64,000 nucleotides of DNA from Annona cherimola. Its lineage: Eukaryota; Streptophyta; Magnoliopsida; Magnoliales; Annonaceae. The stretch is taken from positions 88,645,137 to 88,709,136 of the forward strand of contig CM059972.1 of assembly GCA_030490835.1 (NCBI GenBank), written 5' to 3'. Made by a program: the position numbers and the translations under genes. The notes below the pieces were generated by a model, which saw only the letters and a list, made by a program, of their open reading frames with translations, searched no databases and was not told where the DNA came from. Positions 47,167-59,577 of this stretch are shown one piece after another (the stretch's first letter is position 1; every line of letters starts with the position of its first letter).

Positions 47167-50100
47167 TGAATTATATTAATCATGATTTAATTATGGTGAT
47201 AATGATTTAATTCTATCAAATTTCATATGATATTTTCAAATGCTCATATCTTGCACCAGAATGATCATTTTGAGATGAAAAATTTTATAAATGACTAAAA
47301 AAAAGTGTCCTATCACATGGATAAATTTTATTAAGCTAAATTCCATAGAAAAATGCTTAAACACTTATGGTTAAAACCCTTTGACTTTTTACTTCAAAAA
47401 GTGATTCTGAATTAATGCGAAAGTTAATGCATTTAAGGGTGCAAATGAGGTGTCTCAAAGAGAGAATTTTGAGCAATTTTTATAATTTCTAAAATTTTAA
47501 AAATGCATGTAAATAGAGCTGCATGCAAGGACGTTCAAGGGGCAACAATATTCGGACAATTTTGTCCTCACAAAATGCCAAAAGGGGCAGCCCATGTGAA
47601 CGTGACGACAAGGGCAAGATATGGACAGATTTTTGGTATTTTAAAAAATTATATAAAGGAAAGTCAAGGAAGTTTCTTAGGCAGCAAGGAAGGAAAAAAA
47701 GAGAAAAGGGGCAGCAAGAGCCTTGGACGTTCAGCAAAGAAGGGGAGAGAGAGAGAGAGCTTAGAAAAAAGAGAAACGGCAAGGGTAGTAAGGTGTGAAC
47801 ATCCAAGGGGGAGAAAAGAGAGGAAGAATGAAGAAGAAAGGAAGGGAAAGAGGATTCAACAAGACTTACCCACATTTATGTTCAATTTGGGTGAGTATTA
47901 TGAGTTTTTGAAGCATATATATTAACCTAAATCATGCTTGGTTGATGTTTAATGTTAAGATGGTTGCAATATTGATTTCAAGGCTAAATATCTCCTTGAA
48001 TTCTTGATGAATGATTAAGAAAACTAAACCCTCACATAGATTATGTGTTAATACTTATAAGGGTGAAATGAATAACATGAATATGCTCATATGTAGTGAA
48101 TCTATAACACAAAAATAAAATATGAAAAAATAGTAAATGAATGATTTTTAAATAAAACTTTGTATTAGAACTCATGATATGATTATTAAGTAAAAATCCA
48201 ATTTTCAGCTTAAAAGGTTAAGCAGGTTGCAAATTAAAAATCTGAGAAAATCGACCTGAACAGGGTCGAACGGTTGTCAAGATTAGCTGAACCAAATGAT
48301 TTTTAATAATTTTTATATGAGACTTTTTGAGCTGAAATTTTTTTATAATATAGAAGACATCTTGATATCACTAGAACAGAATAAAAATTAAATTTTTGAG
48401 GATATAAGTATACTTAATAATTAACATGATTTGACTCGTCAGAAAATTGATGTTGCTGTCTAGCAGAATAAAAATACCTAAATAAATATAAATACTTAAT
48501 ATTTTGTGCTATAATTAATTATTTTGGTTAATTAATGTAGTTATTAATGTATTCTAAAAATTTTAGATTTAAATACTTTTATTTGATTATAAATAAAAAA
48601 TTAGAGAGATTAGTGTGTCTGATTTAAGCAAAATGGACAGGTTGAGGAATAAATTAAAATAAAAGTTAAATTTCAGATTTTTTGAATGAAATTTAACTTA
48701 TAATAGGATATAAACAAGTTTAAGTGGTTATGAGGGTTTGACATACTAGGGGTAAAATTTTGAAAGGAATGGATGTTATGGAAGCACAAGTTATACCAAT
48801 GTGTAAATTAGTAAATGGACACCCAACTTGAAAAGCAAGTGGGTTAAGTTGACGGAAATCATATGGGTTGGAAAATTATATGATGTACAAACATATAAAA
48901 TTATGTTTATGAATGCAATGTCATTCTTATGTATATAGGAAAAGATAAAGAAAATGTTGACAAAGGAAACGGAAGTGAATTTAGGTAAGCAAGCAACCTT
49001 TTGAAAATATTGATTTCATTCCAAATGTTGAAATGATTAAAATTACTTTATAATGATTCTCTATGAAGCATTTCCAAATGTTATTTTATTGAAAATTATT
49101 GAAATAATATGAATTGACTTTATCAAGATATTTGCAAGATTGCTTACAAAGTAAGCAAGCAAACTTTCACGAATATTGATTTTGTTTCAAGTAATTATAT
49201 TGATGACTTTAGAATTGCTTACAAAATAAGCAAATTTAATTCTTGAAAATACAGCTTTAATGAAAAGCCTTAGAATTGCTTCATTGTAAGCATGCTCAAT
49301 TCTTGAAAGTATGATTTTACTCCTTATTATCGACATGTTTCAAGATGGTTTTATGTTAACCAAGTTCTTAGAAATGCTATTTCAAAAGCATTTTACGATG
49401 AGAGAGTTTCAACTCTTCTACAAGATGATATTTGAAAACAAACTTTGAGAATTCTATTCCTAAGGAGTTTTGAGAAAAAATATGATTCTTCATCTAATGG
49501 TATTTGTAAATAAATAGGACTTTTGAAATGGTCTATTGAAATATTTTCAGTCTCTTTGAAGACTGAAATATTTTGAAAAATGTCTTCTATTTATGTTGTC
49601 AAAAGAATTTTAAGGATGACCAACTCAATAAATTGATTTGATGACTGCTTTGTTTAAATGATATTTAAAAGATTGTGCAAACTCTTCTCTGTATAAGAGT
49701 GATAAAGATGTTGTGTGGACAAGACATATAATGCCGATAAAATGGAAGCAGATGTGTTTGCATATTCTTTGTTCATGAAAATCCCAGAAATGGAAATAAA
49801 AATGTTTACAAGAAAAGTCTGTTCTTTTCAATTATTAAAATGTTTTGAAATTGATTTATCAAGATGCTTCTAAAACTGTTTACTAGCAACCAAACAATAT
49901 TTTTGAAAATATCATTTTCTCAAATATTGCAAATATTTTGTAAAATTAATTCACTAAAATATTTCTAAAATTCTTTAAGGGTGGTCATCTTAACATCATG
50001 ATTTGAAGACGATTTATGAAAATATTTTATTTTTAAAATGATTATGCCCAGTTCTCAATTTGAGAAAGGTACAGTATACGGACTGAGTTCGATTATGTTA

Positions 50101-51827
50101 TATCAAGTTTTGACTTGAAAAATGACATGGTCTGAGGACTGTGTTAATTTTATGAAATCATACTAGTATGACGATGTGAATATAAACGAGCGTGCATGAG
50201 GATCAAGTACTAGGTCCATGGTAGAGGCGGTTGCAGACCAGGGCCAACCTTCACCTGTGGCCGAGTCGTTAAAGGAAGGTCGGAGACCGGCGGCGCCCTC
50301 CCTGAAATGGGAGGAGGATCATGGACAACCGCCTAGCTAGCGGTACTGTCACCTGGATGATTTTTTTTCTATGGAAAGATGATCACTTGGAAAGTGTTAC
50401 CTATTAGAGGATTAGAGACGTATATGCATATATTTTGTTTTAAAGCCCAAAATTGAGACATGAAAATATTTTAGGATATAATAATGTCCACAGGAATCAA
50501 TGTTTCCATGAGGATATTTTAGGACATAAAAATGTTTACATAGATAAAAAAAGGTTTATATGCATATGTGTTGCTTTTGAAAAGCCCAAAGATTAGAATA
50601 TGAAAAAGGATTTATACGAAATTGTTTGCAGACATATAACTGTCATCATATAAAAAAGTTTATATGAAAATATTTTAGGACATAAAATTATTCTCATGAA
50701 TAAAAATTTATATGAAAAATATTTTAGGGCATAAAATTGTCCTCATGAATGAAGATTTATATGAAAATGTTTTAGTACATAAAATTGTCCTCATGAGTAA
50801 AGATTTATATGAAAATATTTTAGGACATATAATTGCCATCATATAAAAGGTTTATATGAAATTTTTTGAGGACATACAATTTGTCCTCACATGAAGAGAC
50901 TTATATGCAAATATTTCAGGATATAAAATTGTCTTCATGAATAAAGATTTATATGAAAATATTTTAGGACATACACTTATCCCCATAATTAAATGTTTAT
51001 ATGACAATGCTTTAGGACATAAAAATGTCCTCGAGGAAAAAGGTTTTATGAAGGGTTTATATGAAATGTTTTATAAAGGGTTTAAATGAAAGGTTTCTTC
51101 CTATTGGTAGTTGATCGCTTAATAAGTGTCTCCTATCGAACAACGAGAAATGCATTTATATGAAAATGCAAAATGCTTGTTTACTAAGTTATCACTCATG
51201 ATTTATTTTTCCAAACCTTAGACAGGTACAAAGAAGATCAAGAGGTAGAGAATCTGAGCATTTGAGGAAAGGTATGATATGGTATTCATGTGTGTGTTAA
51301 ATGATTAGCTATGTATATGGAATGATATGATTGAAATTTTTAATGTATGATAATGTGTTTGAACTTATTGAAAGTTCTAAGTTCTATGTGAACTGATGGT
51401 TGAATGTATTTGTACAAGTATGGGTGTTGAATATTTGATAATGAGTTAATTTTATATGACTATGGCATGAGCAGGTTGATACAACCAAGGATGTAAGAGA
51501 ACAAGATGAAAATTTTATGAATGATATGTAGAGTTGATGACAACTACCAAGGGATGAGTTTATGAAAAGTATATAATGGAACCAAGTAGTATTTAAAAAT
51601 GCTATGTGCAACGAATTACAAGCGTATCGTTTCCTACGAGATGAATGGAGTGAAATACAAAGAAATGAAATGATGATGGGTAAAAGAATGAAATAAAAAT
51701 TTTTTTTGAACAAGATTCAATTAAGAACCCGCCGCGTGATCAGGGCAATAACCTTATTGACATTTACCAATCAACAAGATCTTGGAGTAAGGCTCATGTT
51801 GTGATGCCTCAGGTTGGGGGCGTCACA
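47167..51827 (-). mobile_element. Gypsy (Tekay/Del-like) LTR, - orientation, 3'-truncated, nested in MULE
   Basis: On the - strand it opens at 51827 with TGTGACGCCCCCAACC, then GATCACGCGGCGGG, a GAGTGATAACTTAGTAAACA motif near 51180-51210, the minisatellite (50440-51080) and the GC-rich box at about 50255-50320. It keeps the order of the + LTR at 41415 and of the solo LTR. Its far end is cut by the Copia LTR at 47167, a few hundred bases before a canonical end. A purine-rich stretch on the + strand (47690-47860) yields charged open frames that are not genes. Confidence 0.75.
50440..51080. repeat. Minisatellite of the inverted Gypsy LTR
   Basis: About ten units with AGGACATAAAATTGTCCTCATGA-like words and TTTATATGAAAATATTTT linkers spaced about 60 bases apart. 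This is the reverse-orientation counterpart of the array at 42055-42600, with weaker palindromes. Confidence 0.75.
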
Positions 51828-53106
51828 TCCTTTAAGTCCACTTTTGAGAAAAGCATAATCTAAACCAATGTACGACCTACAACCATCACTAAATGTCTTT
51901 CTACAAGCATCACTACACAAGAAAGCTCTTTGAAAATAGTGATTAGCATCGCACTTTATATGTGTGATCATGCCCGGATTTGTCTTCGTAATTGTATTAC
52001 ATAATGTTAGAAGAGACACGAATGAATCATCGTCATTGCCAATAATCTTCCCCATGGCTTCTTTCTTGCTTCTCCACACCTGCCAATAGTTTAAAGTCAA
52101 CCCAAAGTTTACAAGCAACACATTATTCAATTGCTTGACAGTGAAATTACTATTAATATGAAGTTCCTTCTCAACAATTGTGGAGATTTAACTCTTATTT
52201 GCTATTTTGTTTCCACTACCTTTGGCAACAGTGCATGCGTGCTCCACATCGTTATATGTCTTAATAACGAAAGTGACCCCATTAGGCTTCCTTGATGCAT
52301 GCATGTGTCATGAGCATCCATCAACCTTGCAAGTTGCCGTTAGGCGGTAGCATTCGTTCTTCACAAACTTAATATCAAACCTATTCACGATAGCACGCTG
52401 TCGGATCACTCTCTCTAATTGTCTTTTATCTTGAAACTCAAGGCCAACACATAAATATGGGTCCCTCATCTCGAAATATGGATCAAACTAGTGTGAAGTA
52501 ATATTTCCGTCATAGTCTTCATGCACCTTAACAAATGAGTCGTCACTATCATCACTGTGAACACTATCATAGCCCTCACCTTCATTCCTATCATGCTCTA
52601 AATCAATGTCATCACTGTGAACACTATCATAGTCCACAAATTCTATTGAGTTTTCACCAATGGCTTCATTGACTTCACTTTGCATAATCGTTTCATTTGC
52701 TACATATTCTTCATTTTTTCTTGCATTTGAAGTTTGTCCTACCTCGGTTATCTCTTCTTCTGAACTTCTTTGATCTCCTTTCATGCATTTGTTATAATAC
52801 CCACTACACTCCCACTTTGGGTGTAACCCACACATCCATGAAGTCATTGTGTATAGCTTCTTGGAGGCACTTATGCAGTACATCATTATCTGATATCAAG
52901 ATTTTTTTCCACACCAAAAGTCTAACTTATCACCGGGAACTCCTATTTCTATCGTAATCTATTCTTACATCCTACAAAGATTGTAGGTCTCCACATCAGC
53001 ATTACCAACACCAAAATCTCCGCCAAAGTATACTTCACATTGTTTCTCTATATCGTACACAAATCTTCCCCCATAGTGCCACCATAACAAAACATCAGCC
53101 TCAATT
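51828..53106 (-). pseudogene. MULE transposase, N-terminal part (PB1-like and DNA-binding regions)
   Basis: From about 53106 the - strand reads ADVLLWWHYGGRFVYD and then NDVLHKCLQEAIHND: the PB1-like N-terminal domain of plant MULE transposases, with two stops. Then comes an acidic linker with doubled YDSVHSDD words (about 52500-52700). Next is the MuDR DNA-binding region (DPYLCVGLEFQDKRQLERVI, then ECYRLTATC..CS, EHACTVAKG) with two more stops. Finally YWQVWRSKKEAMGKIIG, NPGM and CRSYIGLDYAFLKSG lead to the start of the catalytic domain, which would carry the first Asp. The gene stops at 51828 where the Gypsy LTR begins and resumes at 41414 without most of the catalytic core. Confidence 0.88.
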
Positions 53107-54830
53107 ATCTTTCTGTATATAAGAACCCCAATCGCAACAAAAATTAAGCAATATCCATAAAAAAATAACGATAAACATGTAACCAATTCATTACATACAA
53201 GCAAGACCTTGGAAAAATAAATTTTCAATTCAATTGGAGATATTGGCTTCAATTTCACACGATGGCAAAGCATAGGCATATATTCCTATTTTCTAGATTT
53301 TGTTTGAAGTTTATAGGCCATGTATAAGCAGGTAACAAACATAAACCAACAGCAAATTAAAAACCCTATACAAATTAGTTTCTTATTAGAAGCAAAAGAT
53401 TAGATAACTCCTTATATGTTGCACAAAAGCTTTCTGAAGATCCAAACTAATGCAAATACAGAAGACAATTGAATACATAAGCTAATGTGTTAAGCAAAAT
53501 AGGTATAAATCAATATAGAAATTGATTCTAAAATTCAAAATATATAGATGTTACACATTTTATTGGGTGCTTAACATAAAATTATCCTCACTAAATATTT
53601 GTTGTATATTGTTGATTTTTCTAAAATTTTGGAGAATTATCCATTAATATAGAACACTTATTATCCATGAATATGTAACACCCATTATCTATGAATGTGA
53701 TGAATATGTCTAAAGGAATATTATTGCATATTTATGATTTTTCTAAAATTTTGGAGAATTATCTATTAATATAGAACACTTGTTATCTATGAATATGTAA
53801 CACCTATTATCTATGAATTCTATGAATATGTAACACCTATTATCTATGAATTCTATGAATATGTTTAAAGGAATATAATATTCAGGTTATTGATTTCTGC
53901 AAGTATATTTGAGTCCTAGTTACAATAAAATCTTATCGATGAATATGGAATGAGTATGGAACACTTGTTATCCCATAATGATGGACACCACATCCTTGTT
54001 ACATGTATGCAAACTACTACTGATTCCAGCACCAACTAATTTTTCTTTGGAATATTCCACACACTTTTTCAGCCAGTTCACGTCACTTTCCAACACCGTA
54101 TGGAATTGAGCTTGAATGTTTAATTAAACAATACTACATGGGATAATTATCTACACTAAAATTTTCAACCAGTTCCAACATCACTTTCTAGCACTGTGTG
54201 ACAGCAAAGTCACGACAACAACCTCCCCTGCATGGCAGCTACACTATCTCTGTCATATAAAATGGGATCACCTTCCCTTACAAGGCTGCATTTTGACAAA
54301 CAAGACCAACAAACATGCGTAACCACAAGCGCATATCTCAAAAGCAACACATCTGTCTCCTCCTATTGGAGACAAGATAGAGCTCACGATTCAAAAAATC
54401 ACACACATGAAAGAAATAGATCATGCCTATAATAATATGATTTTTAGATGTACTTACCTCTTTTCAACCCTCATCCCTCTCACCCCAAATGAGCGGAGCT
54501 TAGGATTGCCAAATTGATGTCATGATCGAATGAAGATACTTCCAACTAGTTGGTTTTAGCTTGCCAAGCAATTTTCGATCCGCAAGCATTTGCAGGAGGA
54601 TTTAGGCGTCCGAACTATGCGATTTTGGATCCAGATGCTCTACTGATCCAAAGCTTTAGGCGTATGAAGCTTTAGGCGTCTGGCTTGTTTGATTTCGAAT
54701 TTCCGCGTGTGCTAATGGCATAGGGTTTCGACTTGGGGGGTTCGGCTCTTGACTAGATTTTGATTTGGGGCAGGATATTCGAGTATTGGGTTGTGATTTT
54801 CATTTCCTTTGATGGGCATTTTAGTCATTA
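53107..54830. other. MULE 5' side: transposase upstream region
   Basis: Between the transposase N-terminus and the right TIR. It holds a tandem duplication of about 140 bases at 53610-53870 (TTTCTAAAATTTTGGAGAATT with ATGAATATGTAACACC words, doubled again internally) and a GC-richer stretch at 54530-54700 with repeated TTTAGGCGT words. Transcription of the transposase should start here, but I could not fix a promoter. Confidence 0.55.
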
Positions 54831-54983
54831 CAGACGCCCTAACAGAGCAAGTGCGGTGCCGTGAGTGCCCAAGGTCCAAAATGCAAAGGTCTAAACTTCG
54901 TAGGGTTGAAAATGCAAATATGCAAACCTTGGGGTCTAAAATGCTAATACGCAAAGATAAAGAGTTTCTGGCTCAAATTTCCC
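54831..54983 (-). repeat. MULE right terminal inverted repeat
   Basis: 153 bases from CAGACGCCCTAACAGAGC to CAAATTTCCC. It is the inverse of 37928-38051, with an extra block of about 29 bases (second AAATGCAAA-type unit) that the left copy lacks. Confidence 0.88.
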
Positions 54984-54992
54984 ACCAAATTA

Positions 54993-56122
54993 GTCTAAAT
55001 ATTACTATTTTGTTTGATTTTATGCTTGTTTACATAGATTTGCATAGGTTACTCTCTTATTAACCAACCTCATTCAAAGGTTCTAGCATAACTAGGTTTT
55101 GCAACAAGTATTAAATTTATAGTAACTTAATTCACCAATGTCCTTTTGAGTTAAGTCATTTAATGATATTAACAATTAGAATTATCTTGCATAACTTCTT
55201 GATTTAAACTATTCTCCTTTACATTCAAAAAAGAATTCCTTTTTCTGTTGTTTGGGTTTGTATTATTTATCATTCTTTAACCCTAAACACATTATGGTAA
55301 GAAAATTTTGACTGATCTAAACTATTCAGGTGATTTTGAGTACTATAAAATATGAAAAAATTTTAAGGCACTCAAATCGAATGTAAGAATCACAAGATTT
55401 GGATCGAAAATTTTGGCTATTTACCTTTGTTTTCTATTCATTATGATAGATAATTCATTATGCTTCACCTTCTATCATTAACTACACTAAATTATCAGTT
55501 GTTACTAATATCTTCATGCATCATCAGTCAGTCGTTAGACCCCTAATGTACTCTGGCTAAAGGCTCCTAGTATTGGTTTGCATTGACCTTACCGTTATTA
55601 AACTAGATATCCTTTCTGGTAATTGGAACCTGTAGAAAATTGTGATCACTTGTTGCTATCTTTGACTGTTTTCTTTGCTCTAGCAAATCAATTTATGTCA
55701 CCAATGTTGGTGGATCTTCTTCGTCAACATCGATGCCTTTTTCTTCATCAAGTTTAGGAAATATTTATCTTCAATAGGAAAATCCATTAGCCAAAGCCTT
55801 TTTCTTATATTTAAATAGAAATTATGTCTTCTTGTTGTCAAAATAGCCTTTGTTGCTAATGGGAACTACCAACACATGAATGGCTCTAATTATTAGACAA
55901 TCACTGACCTTCCAACCACTATCTACTAATCTCTCAAGCATTCATAATGAGAGATGCCCTTGATTTCTTAGCTATTCATATCTCGCATTCCTTGGCCACA
56001 CAATCCTCTTCTTCTTTATTAACCATTTAAATCTAAGTTGATGCTCCCTGGCCGATCTCCACTATCAATCTTACACAGTCCTCAATACCCTCTAGATTTC
56101 ATCACCTAAAAATCCTTAAAAT
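54993..56122. other. Intergenic DNA beyond the MULE
   Basis: AT-rich. On the - strand near 55700-56120, just past the primer-binding-like site, there may be a decayed gag, but I could not align it to a specific family. No gene is called. Confidence 0.35.
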
Positions 56123-56134
56123 ACTCTGATACCA
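56123..56134 (-). promoter_or_regulatory. Possible retrotransposon primer-binding site
   Basis: Reads TGGTATCAGAGT on the - strand, one base from the canonical initiator-Met-tRNA site. A flanking LTR end (CA) is not evident, so this may be a decayed element or a coincidence. Confidence 0.45.
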
Positions 56135-56699
56135 CTTATTTCAGCCTCTTTTTGGATTGGGTTAGATTCACCAATTTTAGTTTTTGGTTTTAAAAAATAA
56201 AGACTTAATTATTTCCCATCATAAAGTTTAAAGCATTTAATTTTCTTAACCAATTCTGAAAGAAATATCACAAAATATGTTTTATTATGTTTTGCACTTT
56301 ACTCTAATTTTATATTTTTAAAGAGAAAGCTCTTAATTAAAAAAGCTTAATATAATAGTCTATTTACTCAAAACCATGATTTTGTTGAAATGATAATAGA
56401 ATGCATAAAAAGTTTTTCTATAATTTTATAAATGCATGGAGAAATGTGTCCGACAAAAATATAAATGGATGAGTGCATGTCACCACACACTAACTCAAAA
56501 AGGGATTAGTGCATGTCGCCATGTGCCATAATTGAAATAGGTTGCATATTGGCTACATGACATGACTAACAAAAATGAGTGGAATTTAATTCGGCATGTT
56601 CTGACTCAAAAGAATAGATAAGTATATGTTGTCATATACCATGATTTAGGATGAGTTTATGCTTGGCCTATTGACTAGTAATGATTCGATTTGGGATTA

Positions 56700-57810
56700 G
56701 TAAAGGACTTGTTAGCTACACTAATGACCCTACAAAGTGAGCTAGCATATTTTGCATACAACTTCTAGATTTACATAACAAACTAGTGTATTCTACATAA
56801 AATCTTTGAATTTTCATAGCAAGATGGTTCATTACATACACAACCTCTAGTTTTTACACAGTAAGCCCGTGTGTCTCTCATACAACCTTTGGATTTACAA
56901 ACAAGCTAGCGTATTATGTACACAACTTCTAAATTTATATTGCAAGTTACAACTTCTGGGTCAACACAATATGCCAATGTATTATATATATAGCCTCTAG
57001 ATTTATGCAACAACTTACAACTTTTGAATTTATATAGCAAGTTGGTGCATTCCACATGCAACTTTTAAATTTATACAATAGACCAATATGTTCTACATAC
57101 AGCTTTAGATTTGAAAATTGGTAGTTTTACAAAAAACTGGGTTTACTTAAATTTTGAAATAAGTTTGGATCCAATTGGGCAAATTAAGATGTCTTAGGCC
57201 CAATTGGCCAACTTAAGATTTCTAGATCATATGGAAGGTTATAGACTCAAATGGGATCTAATTGAAGTGTTTTGGGCCTAACTAAGCCTCCTGGAGAGTT
57301 TTAGCCCTAACTAGGAGGCTTTGGGCTCAAGTAGGTTATCTAGAGAATCTTGACCCTAGTTGGCCCATCCGAAGAGTTTTGAGTCTAACTGGGCCTATTT
57401 AAGAATTTTGGACAGAACTAGGCCAATTGAAAGATTTTAAACTAAAATGAAATGTTTTTAACTTAACTAGGCAAATCGAGTTTTTAAGCCCAAGTAAGAT
57501 GCTCTGTGCTCTAGTGGCTTATTAGAGAATTTTGGCTCAACTGAAAAGTTTTGAGCTCAAATGGGCCAACTAAAGGGCTATGAATTTAAGTGGGCCAACT
57601 TGGGAGTTTTTGGGCTAGTAGGAGTGTTTTAGGTTCAGGAGCATGATTCTGTCCCAAGTGAATAGTTATGGGCATAATTAGGTGGTTTGGAGATTTCTCG
57701 ACTCGATTGCATCGACTGGAGGGTTTTGGGCCTAAAATGGGATGAGCTAAACCAAACTGAATATTTTGGACCCAAATGGCCTAAAATGGGCCCTAGTAAA
57801 ATGTTCTAGG
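56700..57810. repeat. Two degenerate minisatellites
   Basis: At 56740-57110, units of about 40 bases run along ACAACTTCTAGATTTACA and CAAGCTAGTGTATT. At 57170-57810, units of about 30 bases run along TTTTGGGCCTAACTAGGCC. Both are too diverged for a fixed unit. They may lie in the LTR of the element marked by the primer-binding-like site, but that is inference. Confidence 0.6.
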
Positions 57811-58770
57811 CTCAAATAAGCAAGATTAGAGCGGAGGAAGCTAAAAAAACTTGAGTATTTGTTATACCCAATGTTGATCGCAGGATTTATTACGTCCTGC
57901 ACATTATTAGTGTGGTCTCCAAGCCTAAGTTGCATACAAATTTTGCATGTATTGATTGTGATAGATCTAATGAGTTCTTAATTTTTGGCTTAATAAGAGA
58001 ATTTTGTTAATGCATACAACTTCATCCTCTTTCAAATTTCATACATCCACACATTGTTACTAGTTAGTTGATCTCATAGATCATACGTATTTCTCATATG
58101 AGGAAAAGCGCCAGCAGTGGGTCCATTATAAATACCCCTCGCTAAAGTAAGAATAGGATTTATCATGTAGATCTATCCTGATCTAATTACTTAGATCATG
58201 GAAATCATGTAAGATTTGATGATTTTGATTAACAAGTGAGCATAATAATTTATTAATTTGGGTAAAAATATATAAGTATAAAATGAAATGAGTTTCTTGA
58301 ATAACAAAAGAAAAATATTTAACCTTGAATTTCAAATCATTTGTCACCTAAAGAATGTCTATATGGATAAGGTAACATTTTCACCTTTTAATTTAAGTTA
58401 GAAGTGGAAAAGATTTTTTTAAGGATTTTGGAATTTTTTGAAATGAAAGGGGGCTCAAAAGAAGAAAAGAGAGATCTAAGGGATTTTGGGAGAGAGTTTG
58501 AAAACTCTTGATGAGAGTGAGCTTGTGGAAGAGTTTTGTGCCCGAATAGTGGTCAAAAAGCCTATTTATAGGCTTTATTTGGGTAGTTCCGCAAGTTCAA
58601 TTTGCTTAGTCATCAAGCAACGCAGTTGCGCGTGGTGAATTCAGCATGTAAAAGTTCCACTCTGCAGCTCGATGAGTTTTCTTATCATGGTGGAGTTATG
58701 CTTCTTATCATATGCATTTATTATCATTTTATGAATTAAAGTGAATTGTGAGCATGTTTGCCACGTTTAG
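57811..58770. other. AT-rich stretch with a possible promoter
   Basis: No gene was recognised. TATAAATA occurs at about 58129-58136 after GGGTCCAT, a good TATA box by itself, possibly of a retrotransposon LTR. A purine-rich block lies at 58440-58530. Confidence 0.35.
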
Positions 58771-59577
58771 GTGTGTAACTTAGTACCAGGTTGGTCTGAA
58801 CCTGCCCAACCCCACCCGATTTTGCAACTAAGTTTGGATTTTATGTTTGAGATTTTTTTCAAATTAAGCCAATTTCAACTGACTAGGAGAACACGAAATC
58901 AATACCGGGTTTTTCAACCTAGTACCAAAACCCAATCCGATTTTAACTCGATATTCCCATAATTATTTTTAATTTATTAAAATAATTATATTTGTTTATG
59001 TATTAAGCATTTTAGCTATAATTATAATAAAGGTTCTTCCATATAATTATAACCTAATTAAACTATGAAACCTTTATTCTAAAACGTAATGTTCATTTGT
59101 ACTTGTCCATAAAAATTAAATATATTGCATCTACATTAACTTTATTTGCAAATAATTATAAATATGTCAATTCTTTAAAATTATTGCATATATACTAATT
59201 AAATACGAGATTATAAGTCACACTTTATTAAACTTTAGATAGTAATTTCATGTAATATCATTTATTTGTGTTATCTTGATTGTTAATGGGTAAATTCATT
59301 ATATTCATTGTGTTTAGAATTATTATTTAATTAAAATCAAAGATATCATAGGTTATATAAATATATTCACGTGTAAATTATTTACATACGAATGCAATAA
59401 TGTTCAAAAAAATTTATCCCTATCGTTAATTTCAACTTTTATTTGTTCGAGAGTAACCTGAAACTAAAACCAAAACTAATGTCAACCCAGTCCGAACTTG
59501 ACCCAAACCTAGATTCTAATATTAAAATTAGGGCTTGGGTTCACCTAAATGTAGTACAACTCGACCCGAGTTGCACC
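58771..59577. mobile_element. Possible non-autonomous element with GTGYAACT ends
   Basis: The left edge is GGTGTGTAACTTAGTACC and the right edge CGAGTTGCACCC, with GAACCTGCCC-type words near both ends, as in the element proposed at 22041-22872. I see no clear target duplication. Confidence 0.3.

Larger units (their letters stand above)
37928..54983 (-). mobile_element. Mutator-like element (MULE), 17.06 kb, with a 10.4-kb nested insertion
   Basis: Both ends carry a long terminal inverted repeat and are flanked by the same 9-bp duplication, ACCAAATTA, at 37919-37927 and 54984-54992; a 9-bp duplication is diagnostic of Mutator. Without the nest at 41415-51827 the element is about 6.6 kb. It contains two broken genes that read towards each other from the two ends: a MURA-type transposase (- strand) and a GRF-zinc-finger protein (+ strand). 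The ends open GGGGAAATTTG and close CAAATTTCCC. The element is dead: the transposase has stops, a frameshifted SWIM region, and no catalytic core. Confidence 0.9.

Noticed and set aside
47489..47925. 128- and 140-codon open frames around 47.5-47.9 kb
   Set aside because: They come from a purine-biased part of the inverted Gypsy LTR; the homologous stretch of the solo LTR (about 28620-28690) is not open in the same way.
58771..58962. 63-codon open frame MCNLVPGWSEPAQPHP...
   Set aside because: Lies at the edge of a probable non-autonomous element and is built from its GAACCTGCCC-type words.
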